A stretch of DNA of 15,250 nt from an uncultured Collinsella sp. (GCA_900554465.1 USHF01000015.1:1-15250); one strand, 5' to 3'; positions 6,570 through 13,737 are shown, counted from the stretch's first letter. The notes: generated by a model not told the origin, from the sequence alone. Numbers and translations are program-made.

Positions 6570-6833
6570 ATGATTAGTTTTGACTACAAGCCGCAGGGTG
6601 TATGCTCTCGCAATATTCACCTCAATCTCTCTGACGATGGCAGCAAGGTGCTGGGCGTTGAGTTTACCGGCGGCTGTGACGGCAATCTCAAGGCAATCTC
6701 CAAGTTAGTCGAGGGTGCTCCTGCCGATCGCGTAATCGAGGTTCTCGCCGGTAATACCTGCGGTATGAAAAAGACCTCTTGCGCCGATCAGCTTACGCGC
6801 GCTATCGAGGCCGCTCGCGCCGAGATCGCCTAA
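6570..6833 (+). CDS. TIGR03905-type TSCPD domain protein
   Basis: An 87-aa protein matching the small stand-alone TSCPD-domain family (TIGR03905): it starts with a CSRNIHLNLSDDG-type strand, continues GVEFTGGCDGNLKAISKLVEG, and ends with GNTCGMKKTSCADQL, where TSCAD stands for the eponymous TSCPD. The domain also occurs at the end of some vitamin B12-dependent ribonucleotide reductases, where its cysteines bind metal; the role of the stand-alone form is not established. Cysteines in CSRN, GGCDGN, NTCG and TSCAD are candidates for metal binding. AGAGGGG at 6557-6563 sits before the ATG, flanked by TGAGA/TCTCA that could form a small hairpin around it. The stop shares a base with the next start. 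Confidence 0.85.
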   Translation: MISFDYKPQGVCSRNIHLNLSDDGSKVLGVEFTGGCDGNLKAISKLVEGAPADRVIEVLAGNTCGMKKTSCADQLTRAIEAARAEIA

Positions 6834-8044
6834 TGGGTATCGCCGACCACATCAAGAATGGAATATCGCGCCGTGGCTTTGTGCTCGGCGGTGCTGCCGC
6901 GGGCGCTGCCACGGTGCTTGCCGGTTGCTCGAAAAAAACGGGCACCAGCGACGATGCCGCCGGCGAGCCGCAGGTTATCAAGGACGATTCGAAGATTGTC
7001 TCGATCACTGATGAGTACGAAGCTGTTGATATCGATCTTGAGCCGGCGGCGTCGTGGACGCTGCCGCTGGGCACGCTGCTGTACTACTGCGATGGCGACT
7101 ACGCCGCCGCGATGATGGCGCCTGCTTCTGCTCTGCATGCCAATACGCTTGGTGTGCTCAACCTGGGCGATGGCTCGCTTACCACATTAATCGAGGATCC
7201 TATCGAGGGCACGGGATATGCTTTTTACGATGTCCGTGCCGGCGATGGCGTGTTTGCGTGGGTTGAGATGAACTTTGCCAATTCATCGTGGAAGCTCTAC
7301 GCTCAAAATCTGTCGGGCGCTTCGCTCTCTGGCGACGTGGCTGAGCTCGATCGAGGTGGCAAGGACTATGATCCGCCCCTGTTTACGGCGTTCGGGTCAT
7401 CGGTCATCTGGTATAAAATGCCTTCGGCAGGCGGCAATAAAACGAGTAGTGATTCGTTTTGCTATCGTCGCTCGCTTGATGAATCCAAGGCCGAGGTAAT
7501 TTGGAAATCGATGGGCCGCTTTGCATCGGCCCCGCGCGCGAGCGACGGCATTTTGACCATCTCGCCGCGTGTCCGCAACGACGAAGGCGTCTACTATGGC
7601 ATAACGGCAATCGATCTGACCGATGGCAACAACACCAAACGTGCCCAGCTAGTCCTTCCCTCGTCAGTCTCGCCTTTCGAGGCCGTATATATGGGCGATA
7701 CCTTCGTGTTTTCTATCGAGGCGACCTATAGTGACGTGGGCAGCCTGGGCAACATGGGCACGTATATCGGTAATGAGGGAGGGCCATACCTCTTTCTGTC
7801 CCGCGAGCCGCTCGCATGTGCTGCCGGCAAGAAGAATAAATATCTCGTTAAGGTACAGGCGTCGCATTTCCTGATCGACACCTCTGCCAAGACCTATGGC
7901 TCGCTGTTGTCGCCCGACCGCGCTTTGGAATATGGCGATTATCCAGCTACGGCGGGAAAATCGGACTCATTCCTTACGTACGCCACGGTGCGCAACAGCC
8001 AGGGTATACCAGAGACGGTCACTGCACGCCTATTCTCTCTTTAA
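6833..8044 (+). CDS. Tat-exported lipoprotein of unknown function
   Basis: A 403-aa protein whose N-terminus combines a twin-arginine motif (SRRGFVLGG, about residues 12-20) with an alanine-rich hydrophobic stretch and a lipobox ending LAGC (mature Cys near residue 34). It should be exported folded by Tat and lipid-anchored on the outer face of the membrane. The remainder has many short strands with Gly/Asp turns and repeated D-G-x-W/F-like patterns, suggesting a beta-propeller-like fold (inference). I do not recognise a specific family or active site. The start is fixed by TAATG overlap with the TSCPD gene; no strong ribosome site is seen, so it is probably translationally coupled. An upstream in-frame ATG at 6779 lies inside the TSCPD gene and is rejected because the Tat signal would be displaced. 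Confidence 0.82.
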   Translation: MGIADHIKNGISRRGFVLGGAAAGAATVLAGCSKKTGTSDDAAGEPQVIKDDSKIVSITDEYEAVDIDLEPAASWTLPLGTLLYYCDGDYAAAMMAPASALHANTLGVLNLGDGSLTTLIEDPIEGTGYAFYDVRAGDGVFAWVEMNFANSSWKLYAQNLSGASLSGDVAELDRGGKDYDPPLFTAFGSSVIWYKMPSAGGNKTSSDSFCYRRSLDESKAEVIWKSMGRFASAPRASDGILTISPRVRNDEGVYYGITAIDLTDGNNTKRAQLVLPSSVSPFEAVYMGDTFVFSIEATYSDVGSLGNMGTYIGNEGGPYLFLSREPLACAAGKKNKYLVKVQASHFLIDTSAKTYGSLLSPDRALEYGDYPATAGKSDSFLTYATVRNSQGIPETVTARLFSL

Positions 8045-8103
8045 GCTTAGAGGGGTTAAAAAGGCGCCAACAGGGGAATAAACGCGTTGTAATTGTGAGT
8101 ACC

Positions 8104-8142
8104 GCCCGCCGAGCTGCCGCGTCATAGCGGCATCCGGCGGGC
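8104..8142 (+). terminator. Strong two-part hairpin after the lipoprotein gene
   Basis: GCCCGCCG (8104-8111) pairs with CGGCGGGC (8135-8142), and inside it TGCCGC (8115-8120) pairs with GCGGCA (8127-8132), leaving small internal loops. It lies 60 bp after the lipoprotein stop. There is no T run after it, so it may be a weak or factor-assisted terminator or an RNA-stabilising structure. Confidence 0.4.
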
Positions 8143-8152
8143 TCAGGTGCGT

Positions 8153-8158
8153 TAAAAT
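8153..8158 (+). promoter_or_regulatory. Candidate -10 box for the two-component operon
   Basis: TAAAAT lies 40 bp before the response regulator start and directly after the hairpin. No convincing -35 hexamer is seen; the region where one would sit is the right arm of the hairpin. Confidence 0.3.
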
Positions 8159-8197
8159 GGGCTTGTTCTTAGCTAATTGAGACAGGGGGGCCGTGTT

Positions 8198-8920
8198 ATG
8201 GCTTCAGATGCAAAAAAGATTCTGCTGGTCGAGGATGAGAAGGCAATCCGTGACGCCGTCGCTGCCTATCTCGAGCGCGAAGGCTACTGGGTTGTGGGTG
8301 TCGGCGACGGCCAGTCCGCGATCGAGGAGTTCGAGAAGCATCAGTTTGACCTGGTCGTGCTCGACCTTATGCTCCCCAAGATCCCCGGCGAGCGCGTTTG
8401 CCGCACCATTCGCGATACCTCGGATGTCCCTATCATCATGCTGACTGCCAAGGGCGAGATCGAGGACCGTATTATCGGTCTTGAGCTCGGCGCCGACGAC
8501 TATCTGATTAAGCCGTTCTCGCCGCGCGAGCTTGTCGCCCGCGTACGCGCCCTGTTCCGTCGTGCCCACCAGGCCGACGAGCCCGCCGTCGAGGTACTCG
8601 ACTTCGGCGATCTGGTCATCGATATCTCGGGCCACAAGATCTTGGTCGAAGGCAAGGAAGTCGATCTGACGGCTTCCGAGTTCAAGTTGCTCACCACGCT
8701 TGCTCGTCATCCCGGCCGTGTCTACAACCGTATGGAGCTGGTCGAGAAGGTGCTTGGGTACGACTTTGAGGGCTATGAGCGCACCATCGATAGCCACGTG
8801 AAGAACCTTCGCGCCAAGCTGGGCGATGATCCCAAGAAGCCCAAGTGGCTCTACACCGTCCACGGTGTCGGCTATCGCTTCGAGGCTCCGGCCAAGACCG
8901 ATAAGTCGGACGAGAAATAG
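8198..8920 (+). CDS. OmpR/PhoB-family response regulator
   Basis: A 240-aa two-component regulator. Receiver domain (about 7-120): acidic pocket E12-D13, phospho-acceptor D56 in LVVLDLMLP, T83 and K105 in LIKPF. The C-terminal winged-helix DNA-binding domain (about 138-232) shows LTASEFKLL, the turn RTIDSHVKNLRAKLGDD and the closing YTVHGVGYRFE. It probably binds direct repeats near target promoters, possibly its own. ATG 8198 is chosen because a G-rich ribosome site (AGGGGGG, 8184-8190) is seven bases upstream and the receiver starts at once. The partner kinase gene starts 11 bp after the stop. Targets and signal cannot be told from sequence. Confidence 0.95.
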   Translation: MASDAKKILLVEDEKAIRDAVAAYLEREGYWVVGVGDGQSAIEEFEKHQFDLVVLDLMLPKIPGERVCRTIRDTSDVPIIMLTAKGEIEDRIIGLELGADDYLIKPFSPRELVARVRALFRRAHQADEPAVEVLDFGDLVIDISGHKILVEGKEVDLTASEFKLLTTLARHPGRVYNRMELVEKVLGYDFEGYERTIDSHVKNLRAKLGDDPKKPKWLYTVHGVGYRFEAPAKTDKSDEK

Positions 8921-8931
8921 GGAAATCACAT

Positions 8932-10497
8932 ATGACACCTGCGCGCTTTGAAATCGGACAAAAGCACAAGCAGGAGAGCGAGGCGGGTTCCAAGGCTAGT
9001 TGGAACACGCCTCGTTCCGATTCACGGCCAACGATGAGCTATCCCTCGCGCATGGCACTTGCTTTTGCTCTGACATCGCTCATGACGGTATTGGTGCTGG
9101 TGGGCGTGGTCTCTGTTGTGTGGGGCACGGTCTTTTCGGATTACACGCGCTCCAATATCGTCGAAATCGCAAATTCCGCTGCCGAAAAGCTTGCGACGTC
9201 GTATGAGGAAAACGGCAATTGGACTGCGGGCGAGCTACGTACGGTCGCGACATCGAGTTTGGTATCCGACGATTTGGGTATGCAGGTCGTCAACAAGAAA
9301 GGCGTTGTCGTTTATGACGACTCATGGCCTTCGGCAAGCGCGACCGCCGATGTGCGCGAGAGCGAATCAGCGTCGAGCAGCTCGAGCGGGAAAAAAGCAT
9401 CGCATAGTCCGGTCTCGTCGGCTCCCACCGGCTCCGATAGCGTTGCAAACGTCGAAATCATAACGTCTTCCGGCGAGCATGTCGGACAAGTAAAGCTGTG
9501 GGCCATCGGCTCCGATGCCTTGCTCACCAAGGCAGATTCTGCGTTTAGGGAGAAGACCTTTAACGCCATGGCCCTTGCTGCGGTTGTTGCAGTTTGCATT
9601 TCGGTCGTTATCGGATCACTCGTGTCGCGCATGCTCACCAAGCCGATTCACCGTATTACCAGCACGGCCAAGCAAATTCGCGATGGCGATCTGTCTGCTC
9701 GTACGGGCTTGCGCGGCGATGACGAGATCGATCAACTGGGCGAGACATTCGATGAGATGGCCACTTCGCTCGAGAAGGATATGAAACACGAGAAACGTTT
9801 GACCTCGGACGTGGCTCACGAACTTCGTACTCCGCTTATGGCCATGCTCGCAACGGTCGAGGCCATGCAGGATGGCGTATATCCTACCGACGATGAGCAC
9901 TTGGAGACTGTTGCTTCCGAGACGCGTCGCCTGGCTCGTCTGGTGCAGCAGATGCTCGACCTGTCGCGCATGGAAAACAGCACGGCTCCGCTCAACCTTG
10001 AGCCGGTGGACATGGTTCCTTTCGTGCGTTCCATCGTCAATGCCCAGGAGCGCCTGTTTGTCGACCGCGATCTGCGCTTGCGCTTTGCTGACGAGACCCA
10101 AGGTCACGACGATGTCGTCGAAGCCGATCCCGACATGATCACACAATGCGTCATCAATCTCATGAGCAACGCCATGCGCTACACCCCCGAGGGCGGTTGG
10201 GTCGTGGTGTCGGTGCTCAGTGACCGCAAACACGTCAGCATCGCCGTTTCTGATACCGGCATCGGTATTGCCAAGGATGACTTGTCGCGCATCTTCGGCC
10301 GTTTTTGGCGCGCCGATGCCAGCCGTGCCCGTGAGGCGGGCGGTCTGGGCGTGGGCCTCGCCGTGACTAAACAGATCGTCGAGCGCCATCACGGCTACAT
10401 ATCCGTGGAGTCGGAGCTTGGAAAGGGTACGACTTTTACGATTCATCTGCCTCGCGAGCACACGGCGGACGCGGCATCTACTACAATGGAGCACTAG
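8932..10497 (+). CDS. HAMP-domain sensor histidine kinase
   Basis: A 521-aa membrane kinase expected to phosphorylate the upstream response regulator. It has a 40-residue hydrophilic cytoplasmic start, a first helix (about 41-68), an outside sensor region (about 69-208), a second helix (about 210-233), a HAMP linker, the dimerisation/phosphotransfer box SDVAHELRTPL with H296, and a HATPase domain with N413 in the N box, DTGIGIAKDD (G1) and GLGVGLAV (G2). The outside region contains a low-complexity Ser-rich stretch (about 142-168, ESESASSSSSGKKAS...) that looks like a surface loop or linker inside the sensor. ATG 8932 has a modest AGGG site nine bases upstream. Layout resembles PhoR/ResE-type kinases, but the signal is unknown. 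Confidence 0.94.
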   Translation: MTPARFEIGQKHKQESEAGSKASWNTPRSDSRPTMSYPSRMALAFALTSLMTVLVLVGVVSVVWGTVFSDYTRSNIVEIANSAAEKLATSYEENGNWTAGELRTVATSSLVSDDLGMQVVNKKGVVVYDDSWPSASATADVRESESASSSSSGKKASHSPVSSAPTGSDSVANVEIITSSGEHVGQVKLWAIGSDALLTKADSAFREKTFNAMALAAVVAVCISVVIGSLVSRMLTKPIHRITSTAKQIRDGDLSARTGLRGDDEIDQLGETFDEMATSLEKDMKHEKRLTSDVAHELRTPLMAMLATVEAMQDGVYPTDDEHLETVASETRRLARLVQQMLDLSRMENSTAPLNLEPVDMVPFVRSIVNAQERLFVDRDLRLRFADETQGHDDVVEADPDMITQCVINLMSNAMRYTPEGGWVVVSVLSDRKHVSIAVSDTGIGIAKDDLSRIFGRFWRADASRAREAGGLGVGLAVTKQIVERHHGYISVESELGKGTTFTIHLPREHTADAASTTMEH

Positions 10498-10606
10498 CTT
10501 TTCGCTATTCGGTGAAGGAGGGGTTTCGTCCCTGCCGCTCCGAGTTTGCGAAAACGTGCGGGAAAGAACCCGCATTACTGTCGTATTTTGGTAAGGAGTG
10601 ACTCAC
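10498..10606 (+). promoter_or_regulatory. purC leader region
   Basis: Between the kinase and purC are three visible items. First, a near-palindrome GTTTGCGAAAAC (10544-10555, 10 of 12 positions symmetric, CG centre) resembles a LacI/PurR-type operator half-site arrangement. Second, a 6-bp hairpin TGCGGG/CCCGCA (10557-10562 with 10569-10574). Third, a 29-codon open frame from GTG 10512 to TGA 10599-10601 ends inside the purC ribosome site. No clear -35/-10 pair and no T run after the hairpin are seen. Regulatory meaning is inferred only. Confidence 0.3.
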
Positions 10607-11494
10607 GTGACAACGATGGAGCGTCGTCCGGATTCCCGTGGCAAGGTTCGTGATATCTACGATGCCGGTGAAAACCTGCTGATGGTCGCCACCGACCGCA
10701 TTTCTGCGTTCGACTTCATTCTTCCCGACGAGATTCCGTTTAAGGGAGAGGTGCTCAACCGCATCTCGGCATTCTGGTTCGATAAGTTTGCCGACATCGT
10801 TCCCAACCACCTCGTTTCCATCGACCCGGCGGATTTCCCTGAGGAGTTTGCTGAGTATCGTGACTACCTCGCCGGCCGCGCCATGCTGGTTAAGAAGGCC
10901 CAGACGATTCCTATCGAGTGCATCGTCCGCGGCTATCTGACCGGTTCGGGCAAGAAGACCTACGACGAGAACGGCACCGTCTGCGGCATCCAGCTGCCTG
11001 AGGGCCTGACCGAGGCTTCCAAGCTTCCCGAGCCGCTGTTTACGCCGTCCACGAAGGCCGAGATCGGTGACCACGACGAGAACATCTCGTTCGAGCGTTG
11101 CTGCGAGATCGTGGGCGAGGACATCGCCACGCAGATTCGCGACCTTTCCCTCAAGATCTACAAGGCTGCCGCCGAGTATGCAGCGACCCGTGGCATCATC
11201 ATTGCCGACACCAAGTTCGAGTTTGGTGTCATCGATGGCAAGGTCACGCTGATCGACGAGTGCCTCACGCCCGACTCCAGCCGTTTCTGGCCTGCCGCCA
11301 GCTACGAGGAGGGCAAGATTCAGCCCAGCTACGACAAGCAATTCGTCCGCAATTGGCTCAAAGCCAACTGGGATATGACGGGGGAGACCCCGCACCTGCC
11401 CGCCGAGGTCATCGATGGCACGTCCGAGCGCTATCGCGAGGCCTTCCAGATCATCACGGGCTCCCAGTTCACAAGCATGAAGGAGAACGCATAA
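10607..11494 (+). CDS. purC: SAICAR synthetase (phosphoribosylaminoimidazole-succinocarboxamide synthase)
   Basis: A 295-aa enzyme that joins CAIR and aspartate with ATP to give SAICAR, the substrate that PurB (2336-3682) later splits. Motifs: GKVRDIY (nucleotide-binding loop), ATDRISAFD, ECIVRGYLTGSG, DTKFEFG and DECLTPDSSRFWP. The length fits the longer PurC class (about 290-300 aa) rather than the ~240-aa form. GTG 10607 is chosen because AAGGAG (10593-10598) is eight bases upstream; GTG 10598 overlaps that ribosome site, and ATG 10616 is too far from it. The next gene starts immediately after the stop, so the two are probably co-transcribed. Confidence 0.97.
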   Translation: MTTMERRPDSRGKVRDIYDAGENLLMVATDRISAFDFILPDEIPFKGEVLNRISAFWFDKFADIVPNHLVSIDPADFPEEFAEYRDYLAGRAMLVKKAQTIPIECIVRGYLTGSGKKTYDENGTVCGIQLPEGLTEASKLPEPLFTPSTKAEIGDHDENISFERCCEIVGEDIATQIRDLSLKIYKAAAEYAATRGIIIADTKFEFGVIDGKVTLIDECLTPDSSRFWPAASYEEGKIQPSYDKQFVRNWLKANWDMTGETPHLPAEVIDGTSERYREAFQIITGSQFTSMKENA

Positions 11495-12070
11495 GTGAGT
11501 ACCCGTAGCGCCACGAACAAGCGCACGCAATCCCACGAGGTTACCGGGGTTGCGCGCAAGTCCGCCGCATCCGCCAAGCCCGCCCGTCAGGCAGCGAGCT
11601 CTGTCCGCGTCGTGCCGGCTTCGTCTAAGGCACGCCGCAAAGAGCTCGAGAAGGGCGAGAACCTCGAGGGCCTCTCTAAAGAGGAGAAGCGCGCCCGCAA
11701 GGCTAAGCAGCGCGCCAAGGAGGATCGCATCTACACGGTGTCGAATATCCTTCTCAAGCAGGATGAGGACTACACCAAGCGCCGCCGCATCTGGTGGGCC
11801 GTGCTCGCTATCGGCATGGTGCTCGTCGTGGCCATTTGGGCTTCGCTGTACTTCGCTCCCGCTGGCATGGTGTCCAGCCCTGTCCAGATGGTCGGCATCG
11901 TTTTGTCTTACATCGTCATTTTGGGTGACTTTATCTACGACTTTGTTCGTATTCGTCCCCTGCGCAACATGTACCGCACGCAGGCCGAGGGCATGTCCGA
12001 GAACAAGCTCAACGCCCTTATCGAGCGCTCGGCTGCCGAGGAGGACAAGAAGGACTCTAAGAAGAAGTAG
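11495..12070 (+). CDS. Small basic two-helix membrane protein, unknown function
   Basis: A 191-aa protein I do not recognise as a named family. The first ~97 residues are hydrophilic and rich in Lys, Arg, Ala and Ser, with a charged likely coiled-coil stretch (about 45-75, KARRKELEKGENLEG...). Two hydrophobic helices follow (about 99-121 and 131-151), then a charged tail ending KKDSKKK. This suggests a cytoplasmic, perhaps nucleic-acid- or ribosome-contacting, N-terminus tethered to the membrane (inference). GTG 11495 directly follows the purC stop; AGGAG lies at 11481-11485 inside the purC end. It is followed by a terminator. Operon position does not by itself link it to purine synthesis. 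Confidence 0.8.
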   Translation: MSTRSATNKRTQSHEVTGVARKSAASAKPARQAASSVRVVPASSKARRKELEKGENLEGLSKEEKRARKAKQRAKEDRIYTVSNILLKQDEDYTKRRRIWWAVLAIGMVLVVAIWASLYFAPAGMVSSPVQMVGIVLSYIVILGDFIYDFVRIRPLRNMYRTQAEGMSENKLNALIERSAAEEDKKDSKKK

Positions 12071-12100
12071 CGTTTGCATGCATACTTATCGCTAAGATAT

Positions 12101-12131
12101 AAGGCGCACCGTCCTCGCGGCGCGCCTTTTT
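12101..12131 (+). terminator. Rho-independent terminator of the purC operon
   Basis: GGCGCACCG (12103-12111) pairs with CGGCGCGCC (12118-12126) with one A-C mismatch, extended by AA/TT at the base, and followed by T 12127-12131. It lies 30 bp after the membrane-protein stop. Confidence 0.85.
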
Positions 12132-12159
12132 ACTGTTCTATAGATAGATGGAGTGGCAC

Positions 12160-13440
12160 ATGATTCGAGCTGCCCTGACGGTCGAAGAGGCTCTGGAGGG
12201 CATGAAGGCCCTAGAGCCCAAGATTAAAAACTATGCGCGCCTGGTTGTCCGCAAGGGCGTAAACGTCAAGCCCGGCCAGGAGGTTGTCGTTCAGTCTCCG
12301 GTCGAGTGCGCGCCGTTTGCGCGCGTGGTGGTCGCGGAGGCCTATGCCTCCGGTGCCGGTCACGTGACGGTTATTTGGGCCGATGACGCCGTGACGAGGC
12401 TCACGTACGAGCATGTCGAGAAAAGCTATTTTGAGCAGACGCCCGAGTGGAAGCGCCTGCAGCTTGATTCCCTGGCCCAGGATGGTGCCTGCTTTATCTT
12501 TATCGAGGGTGCGGACCCTGCCGCCCTTAAGGGCATCGATCCCGCTAAGCCTGCTGCAGCTTCTAAGGCAAGGAACACGCAGTGCAAGGTCTTCCGCCGC
12601 GGACTGGACTACAACATCAACCCGTGGTGCATCGCCGGCGCGCCGGTCGTTGCCTGGGCGCGCGAGGTGTTCCCGGGAGACGCCGATGAGGTTGCAATCT
12701 ATAAGCTGTGGAATGCGATTCTGCACACCGCTCGCGCCGATGGCCAGGACCCGGAGAGCGACTGGGAACTCCATGACGCCGCATTCGAAAAGAACCTGCG
12801 TTTCCTGAACGACAATCGTTTCGACTACCTGCATTACACCTCGGCAAATGGAACCGATCTGACGATTGGCATGACGAAAGGTCACGAGTGGGCCGGCGGC
12901 AAGGGCAAGACGCCCGATGGGCACCCCTTCTTCCCCAACATTCCCACCGAGGAAGTCTTCACCTCGCCTGATCGTATGCGTGCCGACGGTATCGTGTATT
13001 CGGCTATGCCGCTCATTCACCACGGTAACAAGGTTGACGATTTTTGGATTAAGTTCGAGGCGGGCCGCGTAGTGGACTACGATGCCCGCGTGGGTAAGGC
13101 GACGCTTGCGAGCATTATTGACACCGATGAAGGTGCCGCTCATCTGGGTGAGATCGCGCTTATCTCCAAGAACACGCCGATCCGTGAAAGTGGCGTTCTG
13201 TTCTATGACACGCTCTATGATGAGAACGCTAGCTGCCATCTCGCGCTAGGTGTCGGTTTCCCCGAATGCATCGAGGGTGGGTATGACATGTCCAAGGAGG
13301 AGCTCCTGGAGCATGGCGTAAACGTCTCGAGCACGCACGTCGATTTTATGATCGGCACGGACGATATCGATATTACGGGCATTACGCCTGATGGACGTGA
13401 AGTTGTGATTTTCCAGAACGGCCAATGGAGTTGGGAATAG
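12160..13440 (+). CDS. M29-family metallo-aminopeptidase
   Basis: A 426-aa cytosolic aminopeptidase of the AmpS/PepS/AmpT (M29) family, which removes N-terminal residues from peptides using two metal ions. The N-terminal region has the family block LVVRKGVNVKPGQEVVV. Likely metal ligands, matched by spacing to the Thermus enzyme, are E265 (TEEVFTSPDR), E331 (HLGE), H360 (NASCHLALG), H393 and D395 (HVDFMIG). The position expected to hold the conserved Tyr seven residues after the first His is Phe here (F367, GVGFPECI). ATG 12160 is preferred because GGAG (12150-12153) precedes it at a normal distance; ATG 12148 has no ribosome site, though a TATAGAT at 12139 could make it leaderless. It ends within the tRNA-Lys promoter. 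Confidence 0.92.
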   Translation: MIRAALTVEEALEGMKALEPKIKNYARLVVRKGVNVKPGQEVVVQSPVECAPFARVVVAEAYASGAGHVTVIWADDAVTRLTYEHVEKSYFEQTPEWKRLQLDSLAQDGACFIFIEGADPAALKGIDPAKPAAASKARNTQCKVFRRGLDYNINPWCIAGAPVVAWAREVFPGDADEVAIYKLWNAILHTARADGQDPESDWELHDAAFEKNLRFLNDNRFDYLHYTSANGTDLTIGMTKGHEWAGGKGKTPDGHPFFPNIPTEEVFTSPDRMRADGIVYSAMPLIHHGNKVDDFWIKFEAGRVVDYDARVGKATLASIIDTDEGAAHLGEIALISKNTPIRESGVLFYDTLYDENASCHLALGVGFPECIEGGYDMSKEELLEHGVNVSSTHVDFMIGTDDIDITGITPDGREVVIFQNGQWSWE

Positions 13441-13459
13441 TCCCAGACCGTGGTACAAT
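13431..13459 (+). promoter_or_regulatory. Promoter of tRNA-Lys
   Basis: TTGGGA (13431-13436) and TACAAT (13454-13459) are exactly 17 bp apart, and the tRNA begins ten bases after the -10. The -35 lies inside the last codons of the aminopeptidase gene. Confidence 0.7.
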
Positions 13460-13468
13460 GCCACCCGC

Positions 13469-13544
13469 GGGCCGTTAGCTCAGCTGGCAGAGCAGGGGAC
13501 TTTTAATCCCAAGGTCCAGGGTTCGAACCCCTGACGGCCCACCA
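13469..13544 (+). tRNA. tRNA-Lys (anticodon UUU), CCA encoded
   Basis: A full 76-nt cloverleaf: acceptor GGGCCGT/ACGGCCC, D stem GCTC/GAGC, anticodon loop CTTTTAA with anticodon TTT, T arm CAGGG-TTCGAAC-CCCTG, discriminator A and encoded CCA (13542-13544). The anticodon stem has a G27-A43 mismatch at its outer pair. It has its own promoter and terminator. Its 3' end is duplicated at 13701-13719. Confidence 0.97.
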
Positions 13545-13554
13545 TAGAATGGAA

Positions 13555-13584
13555 AAGCGACTGGCGGATGCCGGCCGCTTTTTT
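13555..13584 (+). terminator. Rho-independent terminator of tRNA-Lys
   Basis: AAGCGACTGGC (13555-13565) pairs with GCCGGCCGCTT (13570-13580), with one A-C mismatch and one wobble, a GGAT loop and six T (13579-13584). A related terminator occurs at 14838-14867. Confidence 0.85.
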
Positions 13585-13596
13585 GTTGCCGCGACG

Positions 13597-13699
13597 CGGG
13601 TTCGAACCCGAAAGGGCGCGGAGCTGAGTAAACGCGTGAGCGTTTGCCAGCGCAGCGCGCAAGGCGCGAAGCGCCGCAGCGGCCGCCTGCGGAGCAGGC
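13597..13699. repeat. Cluster of palindromes after tRNA-Lys
   Basis: Over ~100 bp there is a 14-nt perfect palindrome CGGGTTCGAACCCG (13597-13610) like a tRNA T arm, then AAACGC/GCGTTT with a GTGA loop (13630-13645), GGCGC/GCGCC with a GAA loop (13663-13675) and GCCTGC/GCAGGC with a GGA loop (13685-13699). The segment is very GC-rich and has no credible coding frame. It looks like a REP-type or structured intergenic repeat (inference). Confidence 0.6.
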
Positions 13700-13700
13700 T

Positions 13701-13719
13701 GAACCCCTGACGGCCCACC
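13701..13719 (+). repeat. 19-bp direct repeat of the tRNA-Lys 3' end (att-like)
   Basis: GAACCCCTGACGGCCCACC at 13701-13719 is identical to 13525-13543 inside the tRNA gene (T arm through the two C of CCA). Integrases of the tyrosine family commonly use tRNA 3' ends as attachment sites and leave such copies. The copies are 176 bp apart. The match stops one base before the terminal A of CCA. Confidence 0.65.
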
Positions 13720-13737
13720 CAAAGTAAGGAATACGAA

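Noticed and set aside
10505..12079. 524-codon open frame on the minus strand
   Set aside because: It runs opposite purC and the membrane protein, which have family motifs, ribosome sites and a terminator. Its composition (Leu, Val, Arg, His, Asp rich) is typical of the antisense shadow of GC-rich codons.
12211..13239. 342-codon minus-strand frame over the aminopeptidase
   Set aside because: Same reason: antisense of a well-supported gene, no ribosome site or motif seen.
13597..13719. CRISPR array or second tRNA
   Set aside because: The palindromes differ from each other and have no regular spacers; the T-arm-like sequences lack the rest of a cloverleaf.
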